This document shows, in pieces, positions 22,723 through 33,710 of a stretch of DNA of 64,000 bases. Source of the stretch: Ophiobolus disseminans (Eukaryota; Ascomycota; Dothideomycetes; Pleosporales; Phaeosphaeriaceae). The stretch lies in NCBI GenBank assembly GCA_010093685.1, contig MU006229.1, positions 837,271 through 901,270 on the forward strand, written 5' to 3'. Position 1 is the first letter of the stretch; every line of letters starts with the position of its first letter. The notes beneath the pieces were generated by a model, which worked only from the letters and a program-made list of their open reading frames with translations, did no database searches and had not been told where the DNA came from. Both the position numbers and the translations under genes were made by a program.

Positions 22723-25226
22723 GTTGTCTCGTGTGGCTGTTGTTAGTATCGCTGTCGAAGGTGAGGTTGTCGAGAATTCGAGATTGGACAAATTGCGGCC
22801 ACTGTGGGAGCTAGCCGAATCAAGCACGAACGCCAAGACGATGGATGTCACGTGCTACCTGCTCGATCTTCACACTCAAGCTGAAGTGTTTCGAGATACG
22901 AAGGATCTGCAAATTGAAATGATGGCACATGTGAATCCTATTTGATTTCTCACCAACGGTTCACGGCGTGCGAATCCTTCGACCGTGACTGTCCATGCAG
23001 CCCAGCGAAGAGTGTGGTCTTCTTCCAGCTCACTCTCCGAAGGAGCTCGTGTCTAGTGATGCACCACAAGGTGCTGCAGAAGTCTATACATTACTTACGT
23101 CCTGACAGAAAGCCTGTATATCCTCACAACACTATAAAGATCTTAAGAAACTTTAATATATATAAAAAGGTAGACAGGTAGATAGGTCCTTGTGTACTGA
23201 ATAAAAGCACATTGGTACATCATCGAACACGAGCTCCTTCGTAAGAGCTATTCCCCGTTTCATATGAGCAGGTTTCTCTCTGCTGGACCTCAGTATGATT
23301 GATGACTGTTGTGTACATACCATGCTATGGTTTCTGAAACAGCTGCGATTGACATGAGTGCGGCTCAACTCAGCAAGCTCGGAAAGTCTCAGGCCACAAA
23401 GTGATTAACCGGCATATGAGATCTCACAATCTTGGTTGTCCGCACAGTGCACTGTTCTAATGATCACATATACTGTCCTAGAGTATAAACTTGCCCGGTA
23501 ACACTCAATGTCGTACTCGCTTCTACTTGCATGTTGGAGATTTCCAAGTTTCCTGATGCGGAACCGGCTGACTCCGTCTGTGATATACCTCGGAGGTTTC
23601 GATGAGCTTACCGGAACTTGCTTGATGATCATCATGATTGTCTTCAAACCGTGGGTGAGATTCAGAAACCTTACGCCCGGTCTCGGAGGAGATCTGCCAG
23701 AGTAGTGTGCACGATGGGCGAGTTGAATATTCTACGATCGGCATTTGTGAAGACCTGAGTTGGAGTGCCAGGAAAGAAGCCGTTCTTGCAGTGGCCCAGC
23801 ATCTCAACAAAGATGCATCACTCGATACTCCATTGTATATAGACACGAGTCAGGCTGACGCGATCGCTTCCCGATCTCACGTGTGGCCGCCTCGACGACG
23901 GCACTGGCATCGGATCTCCACCAGGATCCAACGGTCATCGCAATTTGGCGACGAAAGAAGGCTGAAACCCTGTCCGGCTGGATCAGGCAGATGAAAGGAC
24001 GGACGCGGGATCTCAAAGCGGTGTATTCGATCCTTTGTCGTGGTGCCAGCCGTCTGTCAAACGGCCATGACAGGCAACGTTGCACACGCGGAGCGAAGCG
24101 AAAGTGGTTTTGATATGGCGAAACTCACCGCGCGGACGTGAAACGGTAGCAGTTCTCACATGACCAAAATCGAGCCGTCGCAGGTCGCAAATGAGATGTG
24201 GGCAGATCCCAAGCTCGTCGTGACACTCACCCCGCCAACGGGCGGGTGTTTCATGTTGGCGGTGTCTGCACACGGAGGGTTCGGTGCCTTCAATATGAGG
24301 ACGGACGCTCGAGGGCATGTCGAGGTCGTGATGTCTCAGCAACAGGAGCAGTGCGCGCACGATTGATTAATATCGGCGGTGCAGTGCAGCAGGCGGTACT
24401 TCGTGTAGGCCGTGTCTGGGACCGCTGCAATCACCTCGTCTAGGCTTTCCCAGTTTTGCGATGCGTGCCTCAGGGGGCTATTCTGGGGCGTCGCGAACAA
24501 AGGTCCCCAGTGTGCGGCCATGGAGCTACCGCATGCTGTTGGACGAGTCTCTCGAGCGGGCAGCGCGGACTCTGCAAACAGTGGAGTGGTTCATCGTGGC
24601 AATTGGCAGCTGTCCAGACGTGACTGGCAGCGACTTTATCTCCTCAGCGTGCCTTCCGTGTTAGTGGTTGCAGGCTGGCAGTAGCGACCGGCTGGCGTGC
24701 ATTCTATTTTGGGCGCCGGCGCTAAATATTGAGGCAGGAGCGCTCTGAGAGGTCGCCCGCGAGCAACCCACGAACCTCCGTCCACACCTCTCCAACCTCG
24801 CAACACACGTAGCGGCAGCGGCTCTGCGACGACGGCCGTCTTCGCACCTCTCCAGCACCCTGACCGTCAATTCACCGCCAGCGCGTGTTTGCGACACGGG
24901 AAGCAGCGTGCCAACACAACGTCCGATTGATTGCCTCGAGCGACAGCCCGTCTGGACGCCCTTTCGACCCTTCTCCACCACCTCGCCGCACTCTCAGGCC
25001 CTGGCGCATCGCCGGCCTAGTCGCTCCCTTACTCACCAGGCGCTTAGTTGAGGAGCTGGCTATCCTCGCTCAACCACCAACAGCGCCGTCTTGCTGCGCC
25101 GTTGGCCATTAGGTATGTGCTGTCTTTGCTGTCTCCGTCTCCCGCTTCCCGTCTTCCAACCCGTCCGCTGTGAGCATGTCTGTATGAACGCTGGCTGTAT
25201 CCGGGCACCGTGACCTGTACACTGCA
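22723..25226. other. RPL4 / phosphatase intergenic region
   Basis: About 2.5 kb with no convincing gene. It should include the RPL4 promoter (left) and the 5' untranslated region of the MSG5-like gene (right, roughly 24.7-25.2 kb, C/T-rich on the plus strand). A GTATGT site near 25112 could be the donor of a 5'-untranslated intron. A short AT-rich patch at 23080-23185 is compositionally unlike its surroundings. Confidence 0.4.
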
Positions 25227-28200
25227 ATGTACATGCTGAACAGCGTCTCCGGAGCCAGTCCACATGCCCATGAGACACCTTACGCCTACACGTACAATAC
25301 TACCGACACCGCTACTATGTCTCCTTCCTACACAATGCACGACGCTGACAGTCCCACGCTGAAGAGAGCATTCTTTACACCTAATTCGTCGTTTCCTTCC
25401 AAGAAGCACTCTTTCACACGCTGTGCCGACACACGCCCGCGACCAGCACACTCGCCCAGGCCTCGCCGTCCCACTATGGTTCAGACGAGCGCCCGCTCCT
25501 TCATGCCGATGCCCTCTTTCGGGTCAGTATTTGGAGGAGAATTGCACAACGGACCACAGGATAGTGCAGACGCACATGGCAGCAATGTAGCCAGCCACAC
25601 TTCCAACGGCGCATCCTTTTCTTCGTACCACATGCACACCGACAGCCGCGACAGCAACTCGACAGCATCCTCAGACAACTCGCCCACCACCACCATCTCC
25701 ACCATGGACTCGTCGTCAGTCACCGACCCGTCGCCTGGCCCCTCACCCGAGTCACCGCTGGCCAAGACGGCTGCATCCTCGTCCTTCGTCGCAGACTTTC
25801 GGTCACGCCGACCTGAGACGAGCCCTGGAGACTCTTCGCCAAGTACGTTCTTCGAGCTGCAGAGACCGACAACGCCAGCGAAGAAGGCACGGAACTTGAA
25901 GAACCTGGGCATCAACACTACCACATCTCTGACGAACCTCCGCGGCCACGCGCCAGCCCCAGTTGCAGTAACCAACAAGGAGAGAAACAGCTCAGCACCA
26001 CCTTCTCCGCTCTTCATCAAGCCGCCAACACCGCCCAAGCGGCGGCCTTCAAACCTTAGCTTGACAATATCTACGCCCGGTAGCACAGATAACAAGCCTG
26101 CACGACTTCTGATTCCCTCCACACCCTCTTTCAACCGACCAGCGCTACGCCACTTCCAGTCCTCTCCATCGTTACCACTATGTGCTCCAAGCATGGGCCC
26201 TGCGAACGGCATGCAACTTCCTGCACTGCGACCTCTTGTGACGAAAGCGAGCGGATTATCCGAGGTGCCGTTTGAGATGGAGGAAGAAGATGACCAGGAA
26301 CAAAACTTTGACATACCCCAGTCACGGGAAGAGAAGCCCGCCGCATACCCCAACGGGCCCATCTGCATATACGAAGCCGGTGTCTATCTCTACTTCGAAC
26401 CGACCGCTGAGCAGGCATGTACCTTTGATGTCATTATCAATGTCGCGAGTGAAGTGAAGAACCCTTTGACGACTCAGTCCACAGATTCGCAGAAGGATAT
26501 CGATGCTCGGCGCATTGACGGCCCACCAGCAGAGAGCGTTGACTTTGCTGCCCTTCCGCAGCGTGCGAAGCCACTTTCCTTTGGCCGGGAAGATAGCTCG
26601 CCCACTACGCCCAAAGCCACGCCGGTGATGCAGACAATCCAGCCTAGTGAAATGGTCATCAACGGCAAGACATACAAGACCCCAGAATACATCCACATGC
26701 CTTGGGAGCACAACACCGACATTGTCCCGGATCTCTACAGGCTGGTCAAGGTCATGGATGACCGAGTGCAGCAAGGAAAGCGTGTCTTGATTCATTGCCA
26801 ATGTGGTGTCAGCCGCTCCGCTAGCTTGATTGTAGCATATGGCTTGTATAAAGACCCGCACATGAGCGTCCAAGATGCATATGACCGCGCTAAGAAGCGA
26901 AGCAAGTGGATCGGGCCGAACATGAACCTAATCATGCAGCTTCAAGAGTTCCGCAACGGCCTTTTACGGGCGAACGACAGCCGAAACCAAGGCTTTGGGA
27001 GACGATCAGCTGGCTTGAACACGGCGAGATCAACGGGCACGAATAGGTACTCACCGTTCGAGAGGGAAACAGCATCCGGCTCGCGAACCCCTCGAACTGC
27101 TCCACTGCCACCAGATACTGATATGAGCATGCAGCGAGCTAGCACAGGCAACATGATGGCAATATCTCCTGGTCCACTATCGGCGCCAACTGGTGCGTTC
27201 TCACCTGGGTTCCGTCGGTCATGGGATGTCAGCCAAACCCATTTCGAGCTTCCTCCCCAAGATACACCCGCAACCTTGCCTTACGTTGATTCGGCAGGTC
27301 ACGTTGAGCCTGTAGTTTCGATAACCGCGAACGATGTTCCGTCAGCTCCAGCCGAAATGGCCCCCACAATTGAACTGACAGAGCCACCTAAGCGAACAAC
27401 ACTTCAGCTTCCATCGGCCGTTCCCAATTTCTCCCGCCAATTGCCACTGAGATCGCAAGAAGACTCTGCCGAAGTCACCTCGTCACATCTGGAGGTTGGC
27501 CAACCAGCTGGTTTGCTACCACTATCGCTTGGCGCCTTGAGGTCACCTGCTGTTGCAAACTTCAACCTGTCTTCCTCCTTCGCTCCACAGCAGTTTGGCG
27601 ACTCTGAGATCATGTCGCCTATTAAGACAACATTTGACAACCCATGGCCAAGTGAGTACGACGCAGAGCCACAGTCCATGGATGAGCAAGAGCACGCAGC
27701 ACCACCTTCGCTCATGTCCCCGAGGGCTTCGGAATTTCACATGACTCCACTCAAGAACGCCGGCATTGACGAATCATATGGGATGCTGTCACCTCGCGCC
27801 ACATGCTTCGACCTCGATGTTCCACCGCCAGCACCAACGTTTGGGTCTAATTTCGGCTCATTTCCGTCGTTCGAGTCTTCTGCTGGAGCATCGCCTGTAG
27901 CCATGCAGTTCCCTGATGATGTTTTCGACAAGACTGACGAAACGAAAGATGAGGTCTTATCGCCAAGGGCAGAGGAGTTTCACATGTCTCCAGTCATACT
28001 ACAAGTCGCCGAGGATGAGGATCCGTTTGGCCTCACTTCTCCGACACGGTTTGACTTTGCTGGAAATCCCTTCGACAGGCCCACAATGACACTGACTCAG
28101 GCCAGCGAGCCCGAGGACAGACGCCCATCGTTCCAAGCCATCCTGCCACCTTCTCATCAGACTTTCAACGGCTTTGCGTCACTTGATGGCACAGCGCAAG

Positions 28201-28784
28201 CGCATCCAATCTTCCTAGAGCCTCTTGCGCTGCGTACCCTTGATGCAAAGCAGATCTCGGGGAACACGACACGTGTTGACAGTCTCAACACATCGCCCGA
28301 AGTGCAGGTGATACCTTCTATTGAGTCTCATGCACCCAGGTTTGATGCGATACCAAAAGCTCCCGAGACGCCCAAAACACCCAAGGAGGCATTCTTGTCT
28401 ACACCCGCAAAAGGTATTCGAACACGCTTCTCATCGCCCAATATGCGTGAGCAGCGTAAGCTTCATAAGCTACAGACCGAGATGGAGTCAAAGCTACCAA
28501 AGAATGCTCCCAGCCCAAAGCACTCTGCGGATGACATTGATGCCTTGATGTCTCCACGTGCCGAAGAGTTCACCCGCAACCCCTTCCACTTCGACTTGCA
28601 GACTTCCGGCGACGATACCAGTCCTGCGTCATCGAATGAGACCATCAAGGACGGCCGCAACGGGCACGACTGGACTGACCCGCTACCTCGACATTGGACG
28701 CCTGAGAAGGCTACGGTCGACCCTCGCAGCCCGGTTCAAACGGGTAGCAGTCCGATCGTTCGCAACATTTGGGACGTGCTGTGA
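25227..28784 (+). CDS. MSG5-type dual-specificity MAP-kinase phosphatase
   Basis: A single exon of 1185 aa. The dual-specificity phosphatase domain runs from about residue 375 (GPICIYEAGVYLYFEP, then FDVIINVASEV) to 575. The CX5R signature is HCQCGVSRS, with nucleophile Cys524 and Arg530. Fungal proteins of this kind (Msg5-like) dephosphorylate Thr/Tyr of cell-wall-integrity and pheromone MAP kinases. The N-terminal 370 residues are Ser/Thr/Pro-rich, with RRPSNLSL- and TPPKRRPS-type sites. The C-terminal ~600 residues are disordered and repeat a motif SPRAxxF near 830, 853, 911 and 1108, with a weaker copy near 938. The initiator could be Met1 or the nearby Met3. The motif and overall layout match ascomycete MSG5 homologues. 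Confidence 0.9.
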   Translation: MYMLNSVSGASPHAHETPYAYTYNTTDTATMSPSYTMHDADSPTLKRAFFTPNSSFPSKKHSFTRCADTRPRPAHSPRPRRPTMVQTSARSFMPMPSFGSVFGGELHNGPQDSADAHGSNVASHTSNGASFSSYHMHTDSRDSNSTASSDNSPTTTISTMDSSSVTDPSPGPSPESPLAKTAASSSFVADFRSRRPETSPGDSSPSTFFELQRPTTPAKKARNLKNLGINTTTSLTNLRGHAPAPVAVTNKERNSSAPPSPLFIKPPTPPKRRPSNLSLTISTPGSTDNKPARLLIPSTPSFNRPALRHFQSSPSLPLCAPSMGPANGMQLPALRPLVTKASGLSEVPFEMEEEDDQEQNFDIPQSREEKPAAYPNGPICIYEAGVYLYFEPTAEQACTFDVIINVASEVKNPLTTQSTDSQKDIDARRIDGPPAESVDFAALPQRAKPLSFGREDSSPTTPKATPVMQTIQPSEMVINGKTYKTPEYIHMPWEHNTDIVPDLYRLVKVMDDRVQQGKRVLIHCQCGVSRSASLIVAYGLYKDPHMSVQDAYDRAKKRSKWIGPNMNLIMQLQEFRNGLLRANDSRNQGFGRRSAGLNTARSTGTNRYSPFERETASGSRTPRTAPLPPDTDMSMQRASTGNMMAISPGPLSAPTGAFSPGFRRSWDVSQTHFELPPQDTPATLPYVDSAGHVEPVVSITANDVPSAPAEMAPTIELTEPPKRTTLQLPSAVPNFSRQLPLRSQEDSAEVTSSHLEVGQPAGLLPLSLGALRSPAVANFNLSSSFAPQQFGDSEIMSPIKTTFDNPWPSEYDAEPQSMDEQEHAAPPSLMSPRASEFHMTPLKNAGIDESYGMLSPRATCFDLDVPPPAPTFGSNFGSFPSFESSAGASPVAMQFPDDVFDKTDETKDEVLSPRAEEFHMSPVILQVAEDEDPFGLTSPTRFDFAGNPFDRPTMTLTQASEPEDRRPSFQAILPPSHQTFNGFASLDGTAQAHPIFLEPLALRTLDAKQISGNTTRVDSLNTSPEVQVIPSIESHAPRFDAIPKAPETPKTPKEAFLSTPAKGIRTRFSSPNMREQRKLHKLQTEMESKLPKNAPSPKHSADDIDALMSPRAEEFTRNPFHFDLQTSGDDTSPASSNETIKDGRNGHDWTDPLPRHWTPEKATVDPRSPVQTGSSPIVRNIWDVL

Positions 28785-30859
28785 GCGTTGTGGCGTTGGC
28801 TGTAGCCTTCTTTCAGGATTTGGAAGAGGAGGCGTTGCAATACTTGACTATTCTGTTGGAGGTCAAGCTACGCACCACGTTTTGGCAGGTCCGCCGTTGG
28901 AACCATCCTCTCCACATTCTTACGTTCCGATCGATCGACACTTTGTATCGCTGGCGCCAAAAGTTTGAGTTGCCAACACATCCGAGCATATCGACCTAAC
29001 GACTCGTCTCTGCGACACAGCTCGCACGACATTAGCACTCCCAAGTGCACCACCAAAGTTTCTTCCCTTATCATCTTCCCTTCGCTTTCCAGCCGGCGTT
29101 TTCCCCGGCGTTTCCCATAACCCATTGTGGAGGTTTCCCATGCGCGTTGAGTTACCACCACGTAATGTCCTAGTTTCTAGTATCTAGTTCCGCCGCCGCC
29201 AAACCTCCACATCACACTCCCTCAAACCACCATACCTACGTTCGCTATTTTGTACATTCAGCCTAGCAACCCACGTCATCTTTTTCCTTGGTCACGAGCG
29301 ATGCAAATGCCTCTCTGATGGCGTATACTTGGACACGGCCCTTGAGCGATGGGGCTGCTTTGTCGCATGTTCTTTTTCTTGTGTTTTGGCGGGGATCGAG
29401 AGATCTGGCCTGCCTGGCGTTTTGGTCGACTTGGGACGAATTGAGGTGTGAGGCCTTTTTGAAGTGGGTGGGTGGAAAATCGGAGGTGGCAATGTGAGCT
29501 GCCTGGGCTGTTATTGAGCGAATGGGGATCGAGGGGGATTGGAAAGGGAGTTCATATGTGTATGGCAAATGGACACATACCCCATCAACTACATCCCTTG
29601 TATCTGACACTTGAGCGTGAAGTACAAACATATACAGGAACAATTGTTGGTGTTTTCAGCATCGACGAGCTTGTGCAATTGGAGGCTGATTACTGCATCG
29701 ATGCTACTGCAATGCAGCATCAACCCTGCGGTGTAGCATCGACTCTTCTAGCAACTAACTCACGCTAAATCTCACTTCCCCGGACATCCCGCTCAACGAA
29801 GCTACCTCGTTGGAGTTCAGACGCTGAACAAATCAATATTCATTCTAACCTTTGCCTGGCCTCAGCCTGACCGATCCATCCATACAAATATCCCAATTCT
29901 ATCCCCTCATCACTAACTTCAGTTTCCTTACCAACCGCCCAGACTCCCTCATCATCATCATCACAGCTTCAGCCTCAGCCTCAGCCATGGCGGTGAGATG
30001 TCGCACAATGTACACTAGCTGAGCGCGCAGCGCATCTTATGGCCGCTAACACAACGTTGTCAGCTCGCTTCGACATACCCGAAGCAGCGATATTGTTGGA
30101 TGACAATCGGTCATCACGCATGATGTTTTGGGCATTTTTGACGTGCGATAGAATGACCGTATGGGGTGGGAAATACGTAAAGACTCGGAGGAGGACGGAG
30201 GGATGGGTCGAGGTGAGATGCAGTGAAGTGGTGTGGGATGTGGCATGGGCGTTCGGCTCCGACCGTACCATTGTCTCACCACTACGATAGACTACACTAA
30301 ACTACGCGATTCTTACGCAAGCACTTCCTGCGCCTTTGAAAATTCGTTGCTACCATACGTATTCACACTTTTCGTGGTGCCGACAACGATCCAATCGCAA
30401 CCGTGGCAAGAGATCGTCGCCAAAAAGCGCGTTCCTGGCTTCCAAGGTTCGGAGTGGCAAGCACACGTGGGTGGGTGGCGAATATGCGAGAAATGGGCGC
30501 GCCGTGCCGAGGCAAGTAACTAAAGGGATAGACAGGTACAACGGCGGTGCTAGAGTAGCGCGGGGGTAGGGATTAGAATTGGGAAAATGGTAATGGAAGG
30601 TGGTGGTGATGTTCTGGGAGGTTGATATGGATAGATAGATGTTAGGGTATGACGTAGCGTTTTGACTCGACTTGACTCGGTTCAACGCCTCAGGCATCCT
30701 AGGCATTCAAGCAAAGTCTACACAAGATGGGTGAGTCACGACAGCGAGATTCACAATCAAAAACCAGCACTACAGTACATTACAACAGTAACTATGCCAT
30801 TCACATCCACGTCCACAACCTTTCCATTCCAGACAAATCCAAACCCCCCAAAAAGCACC
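28785..30859. other. gene-poor intergenic region
   Basis: Nearly 2.1 kb between the phosphatase and the metallophosphoesterase. Short frames exist but none has protein character. A small (CAT)n/(CAGCCT)n simple-sequence stretch occurs at 29950-29985. An upstream in-frame ATG at 30794 could add 22 residues to the next gene. Confidence 0.4.
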
Positions 30860-32096
30860 ATGGCAACACGCAAAACCCGCATCATATGCATATCCGACAC
30901 ACACAACCAGACGCCGCGCCTACCTGCGGGCGACGTCTTGATCCACGCTGGCGATCTCACGAATCAGGGGAGTTATTCCGAACTGGAAAAAACGGTCAGG
31001 TGGTTGGAAGGCACGGATTTCGAAGCCAAGATAGTCATCGCAGGTACCTACCTATTTCTCCCCTACTCTATACCTCCATATCCACATGCCACAGTTCCCT
31101 GTTCCCCAAGACGTATGATGTATGTAGTTAATTAGGTAAATAGGCAACCACGAAATCACGCTCGACGCCCCCTTCCACGCTGCACGCGCGGGGAAATTCA
31201 AATGGTCTGAGCCACAGGACCCGGCAAAATGTAGACAACTATTGACCTCTTCGCCGTCGATTACGTACCTTGAAAACTCACATGCAAAAATATACCTAAC
31301 CTCACCCCTCGGACCCCGGACATGTTTCAAGGTCTTCGGGAGTCCGTATTCTCGGGGGCAGCGGGGTTGGGCGTTTCAGTACTGGGATGGTGGGGATGCT
31401 GAGAAATTATGGAGGGGGATTGATGCGGATGCGGATGTTGTAGTTGTGCATGCGCCGGCGTATGGACATGTTGACAAAGGGAATGCGAATGAGAGGACGG
31501 GGTGTGAGGTGCTGGGTAGGAGGTTGGGAGTGGTGAGGCCGCGGATGTTTGTTTGTGGGCATATTCATGGGGCGAGGGGGGTGGAGAGGGTGAGATGGAA
31601 GGAGAGAATGGTGGATGGGGAAGATACTGAGCTTGTGGAGGACGTGGAGTACTGGACGGATCCGGGCAAGGGAAATAAGAAGATGTCGTTGCTGGACTTG
31701 ACGAGCAAGTCTGGAAGGGCGTTGGAGAACGATACTGGAGCCTTACCACGTCACGAAGTGCCGTATTCGTTGAGGGACGTGTTTAGGGGCGCGGATACAG
31801 AAAGTGAGGGACCTCAGCCTGATGCTATCTCGTCGAGCCTCGAGACCAGTGCCCTTGATGACAATGAGGCGCTCTGGAGGAGGAAGCGAGGCGGTGCGGT
31901 GCAGCACAGCGACGTCGGCTGCGGTGAGGTTGACGCGCATAGCGAAGTCGCCAGCGCCGGGTCTGGAAAGGCGGAGACGGCCATGATCAACGCGGCGTTT
32001 CTGGGCCCACGCATCGCAGGGAAAGCGATGGAGTTCAACAAGCCCATTGTGGTCGACATTGATCTGCCCGTATGGCATTTCGCCGCATCTTCCTAA
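30860..32096 (+). CDS. metallophosphoesterase (calcineurin-like)
   Basis: Two exons, 30860-31043 and 31144-32096 (100-nt intron, GTACCT donor, AAATAG acceptor), give 378 aa. The calcineurin-like phosphoesterase motifs are in order: SDTHN near residue 12, GDVLIHAGDLTN, then the intron-spanning AGNHE, then VVHAPAYGH, then CGHIHGARG. Together these supply the two-metal site. Fungal members of this MPPED-like family have unknown physiological substrates. A low-complexity insert of about 100 residues (residues ~245-345) precedes a conserved tail, NKPIVVDIDLPVW, seen in ascomycete relatives. An alternative start at 30794 adds MPFTSTSTTFPF. Confidence 0.88.
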
Positions 32097-33710
32097 CGTG
32101 CAATGACATCTCCTGACGCAGTGGAGCATCATCGTGCTGCTTCATCCCTTAGCACAACAGCGCATCTTCACACTTACCTCACACCACAATCACCAATCTA
32201 TCTCCCACTCTTTCTCGCGCTCGCGACCAAATCCCCGCTGACCACGTCTCACGCCTCTAGGCGCTCAGTGCTGCCTATTGGGTGCGAGGCTGCCCCGCTT
32301 CCCCACAGCAGCGGCCAACCAGGCTGCGGTGCCGGATTGCTTCGCGTGGTCGGGACGGGTTCTGCCTGGTGGCCGTGATGGCAGGCACAGGCCTTCCGGT
32401 GTTGAGGGGGATCCTTGTACGAGCATGTATGCGGACTAGGGGGTGTGTGGTGCGACGGATGTCAGGGCCTGGTGGGGGATGGGATGGGACGTTGGTGTTG
32501 GAGGGGCAATGCCCCGTGACCAGCACCATCTCGAGCCGTCTAGAAACCGAGCGTGTCTCGCGGAAACCGAGCGATGCACTACATGCCGTGCTTCACTCTA
32601 GGTCACCGTCGCAGCGAATGCTCGCGCAGTGGGGTGTTGAGCACTGCGCGATTGGATGTCACAGTGCTCATGCGACTCGTGGGCATGATGGTACGCTTCT
32701 GGATGCATGACAGGTGCCTATCGATTGCGTGAAGCGGGCACATGGGTGGTTTCGTCGAGGAGGGACCGGGCTGGTGTGATTGGACGTGTGTTTCATACGC
32801 GCCCGATGCGATGCAGAGCACTGTGAAAGTGGCTCAGATGGGCTCCGGTAGAGTGCGCTGGGATGGTGGAGGCGGCGGCCACTGAGCGTCGGGGAGCTGT
32901 CGCCTTTGCTGCATGTGCGCTGACGATGGCAGCGGAGCGAGGAGTCGACTGCAGCAGCTGCGGACTGCTGGGCTGATCCGTCTCTTAGCACCATCCCCCG
33001 ATTCAGGGCCGTCGCTAGCAGAAAAGGGTCGGGTGCAGCGTGTCCCAGGCTGACTGACGGATCCGACTTGACCTCATCCTCATTTCCCGTTATACACGCT
33101 CTTATTTCGAGCCACATTACTTCTAATTCGATTCTGTGCTCCCCCAGTTGTGCACTATTTGTGATCCGGACATCCGCAAAGCCGCTGTCTTGGGGCCTCG
33201 ACTGAAACTGTTTGTGACGTCGCATCGCCAGTCACCGCCTCTTCATCAGGGCCGTCGCTGCTTGGGCAACCAACAACAAGCCAACTCTAGTCGACACACG
33301 CATTGCTGGACAATACACAGCCCGCACGCAAGCGAGAGTATTCTTTGTCACGACTTATTATTCTTCAGGAAGCAAGTCTTTCCGTCGCCACGCGCTTCTC
33401 TGATTTTCTACATCGGCTGCCAGGAACAGGTCGGCCGGCTTGACTAAGCACAAGCCATCTTCCGTCACCTCACCCAGGAACAGGACGTCGCGGACGGCAC
33501 TAACCCTACATCACTCATATACCGACCCTCCGCCCTTGGTCCATCTCACAACGACTCACTCGCCGCAGTACACCCCCGGCCACGTACTACCGCCACATCG
33601 CCTCCAATTGATTGCCGATTGCACTGCATGTGTCAAGTTCGACTCACTGCCAGAGGACACTGATATAAGACACCGACAATCCCCACTCACCCTCCACAAC
33701 CCCACCCAAC
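32097..33710. other. intergenic region upstream of the J-domain gene
   Basis: 1.6 kb with no supported gene. A minus-strand frame of 185 codons at 32668-33225 has a Ser/Arg/His-rich composition without domain character and is treated as chance. The last ~300 bp are C/A-rich, fitting a fungal 5' untranslated region. Confidence 0.4.

Noticed and set aside
22229..22945. 238-codon plus-strand frame over RPL4
   Set aside because: It overlaps RPL4 exons and introns in antisense and shows no domain.
32668..33225. 185-codon minus-strand frame
   Set aside because: Composition is Ser/Arg/His-rich without hydrophobic core or domain; it probably overlaps a promoter region.
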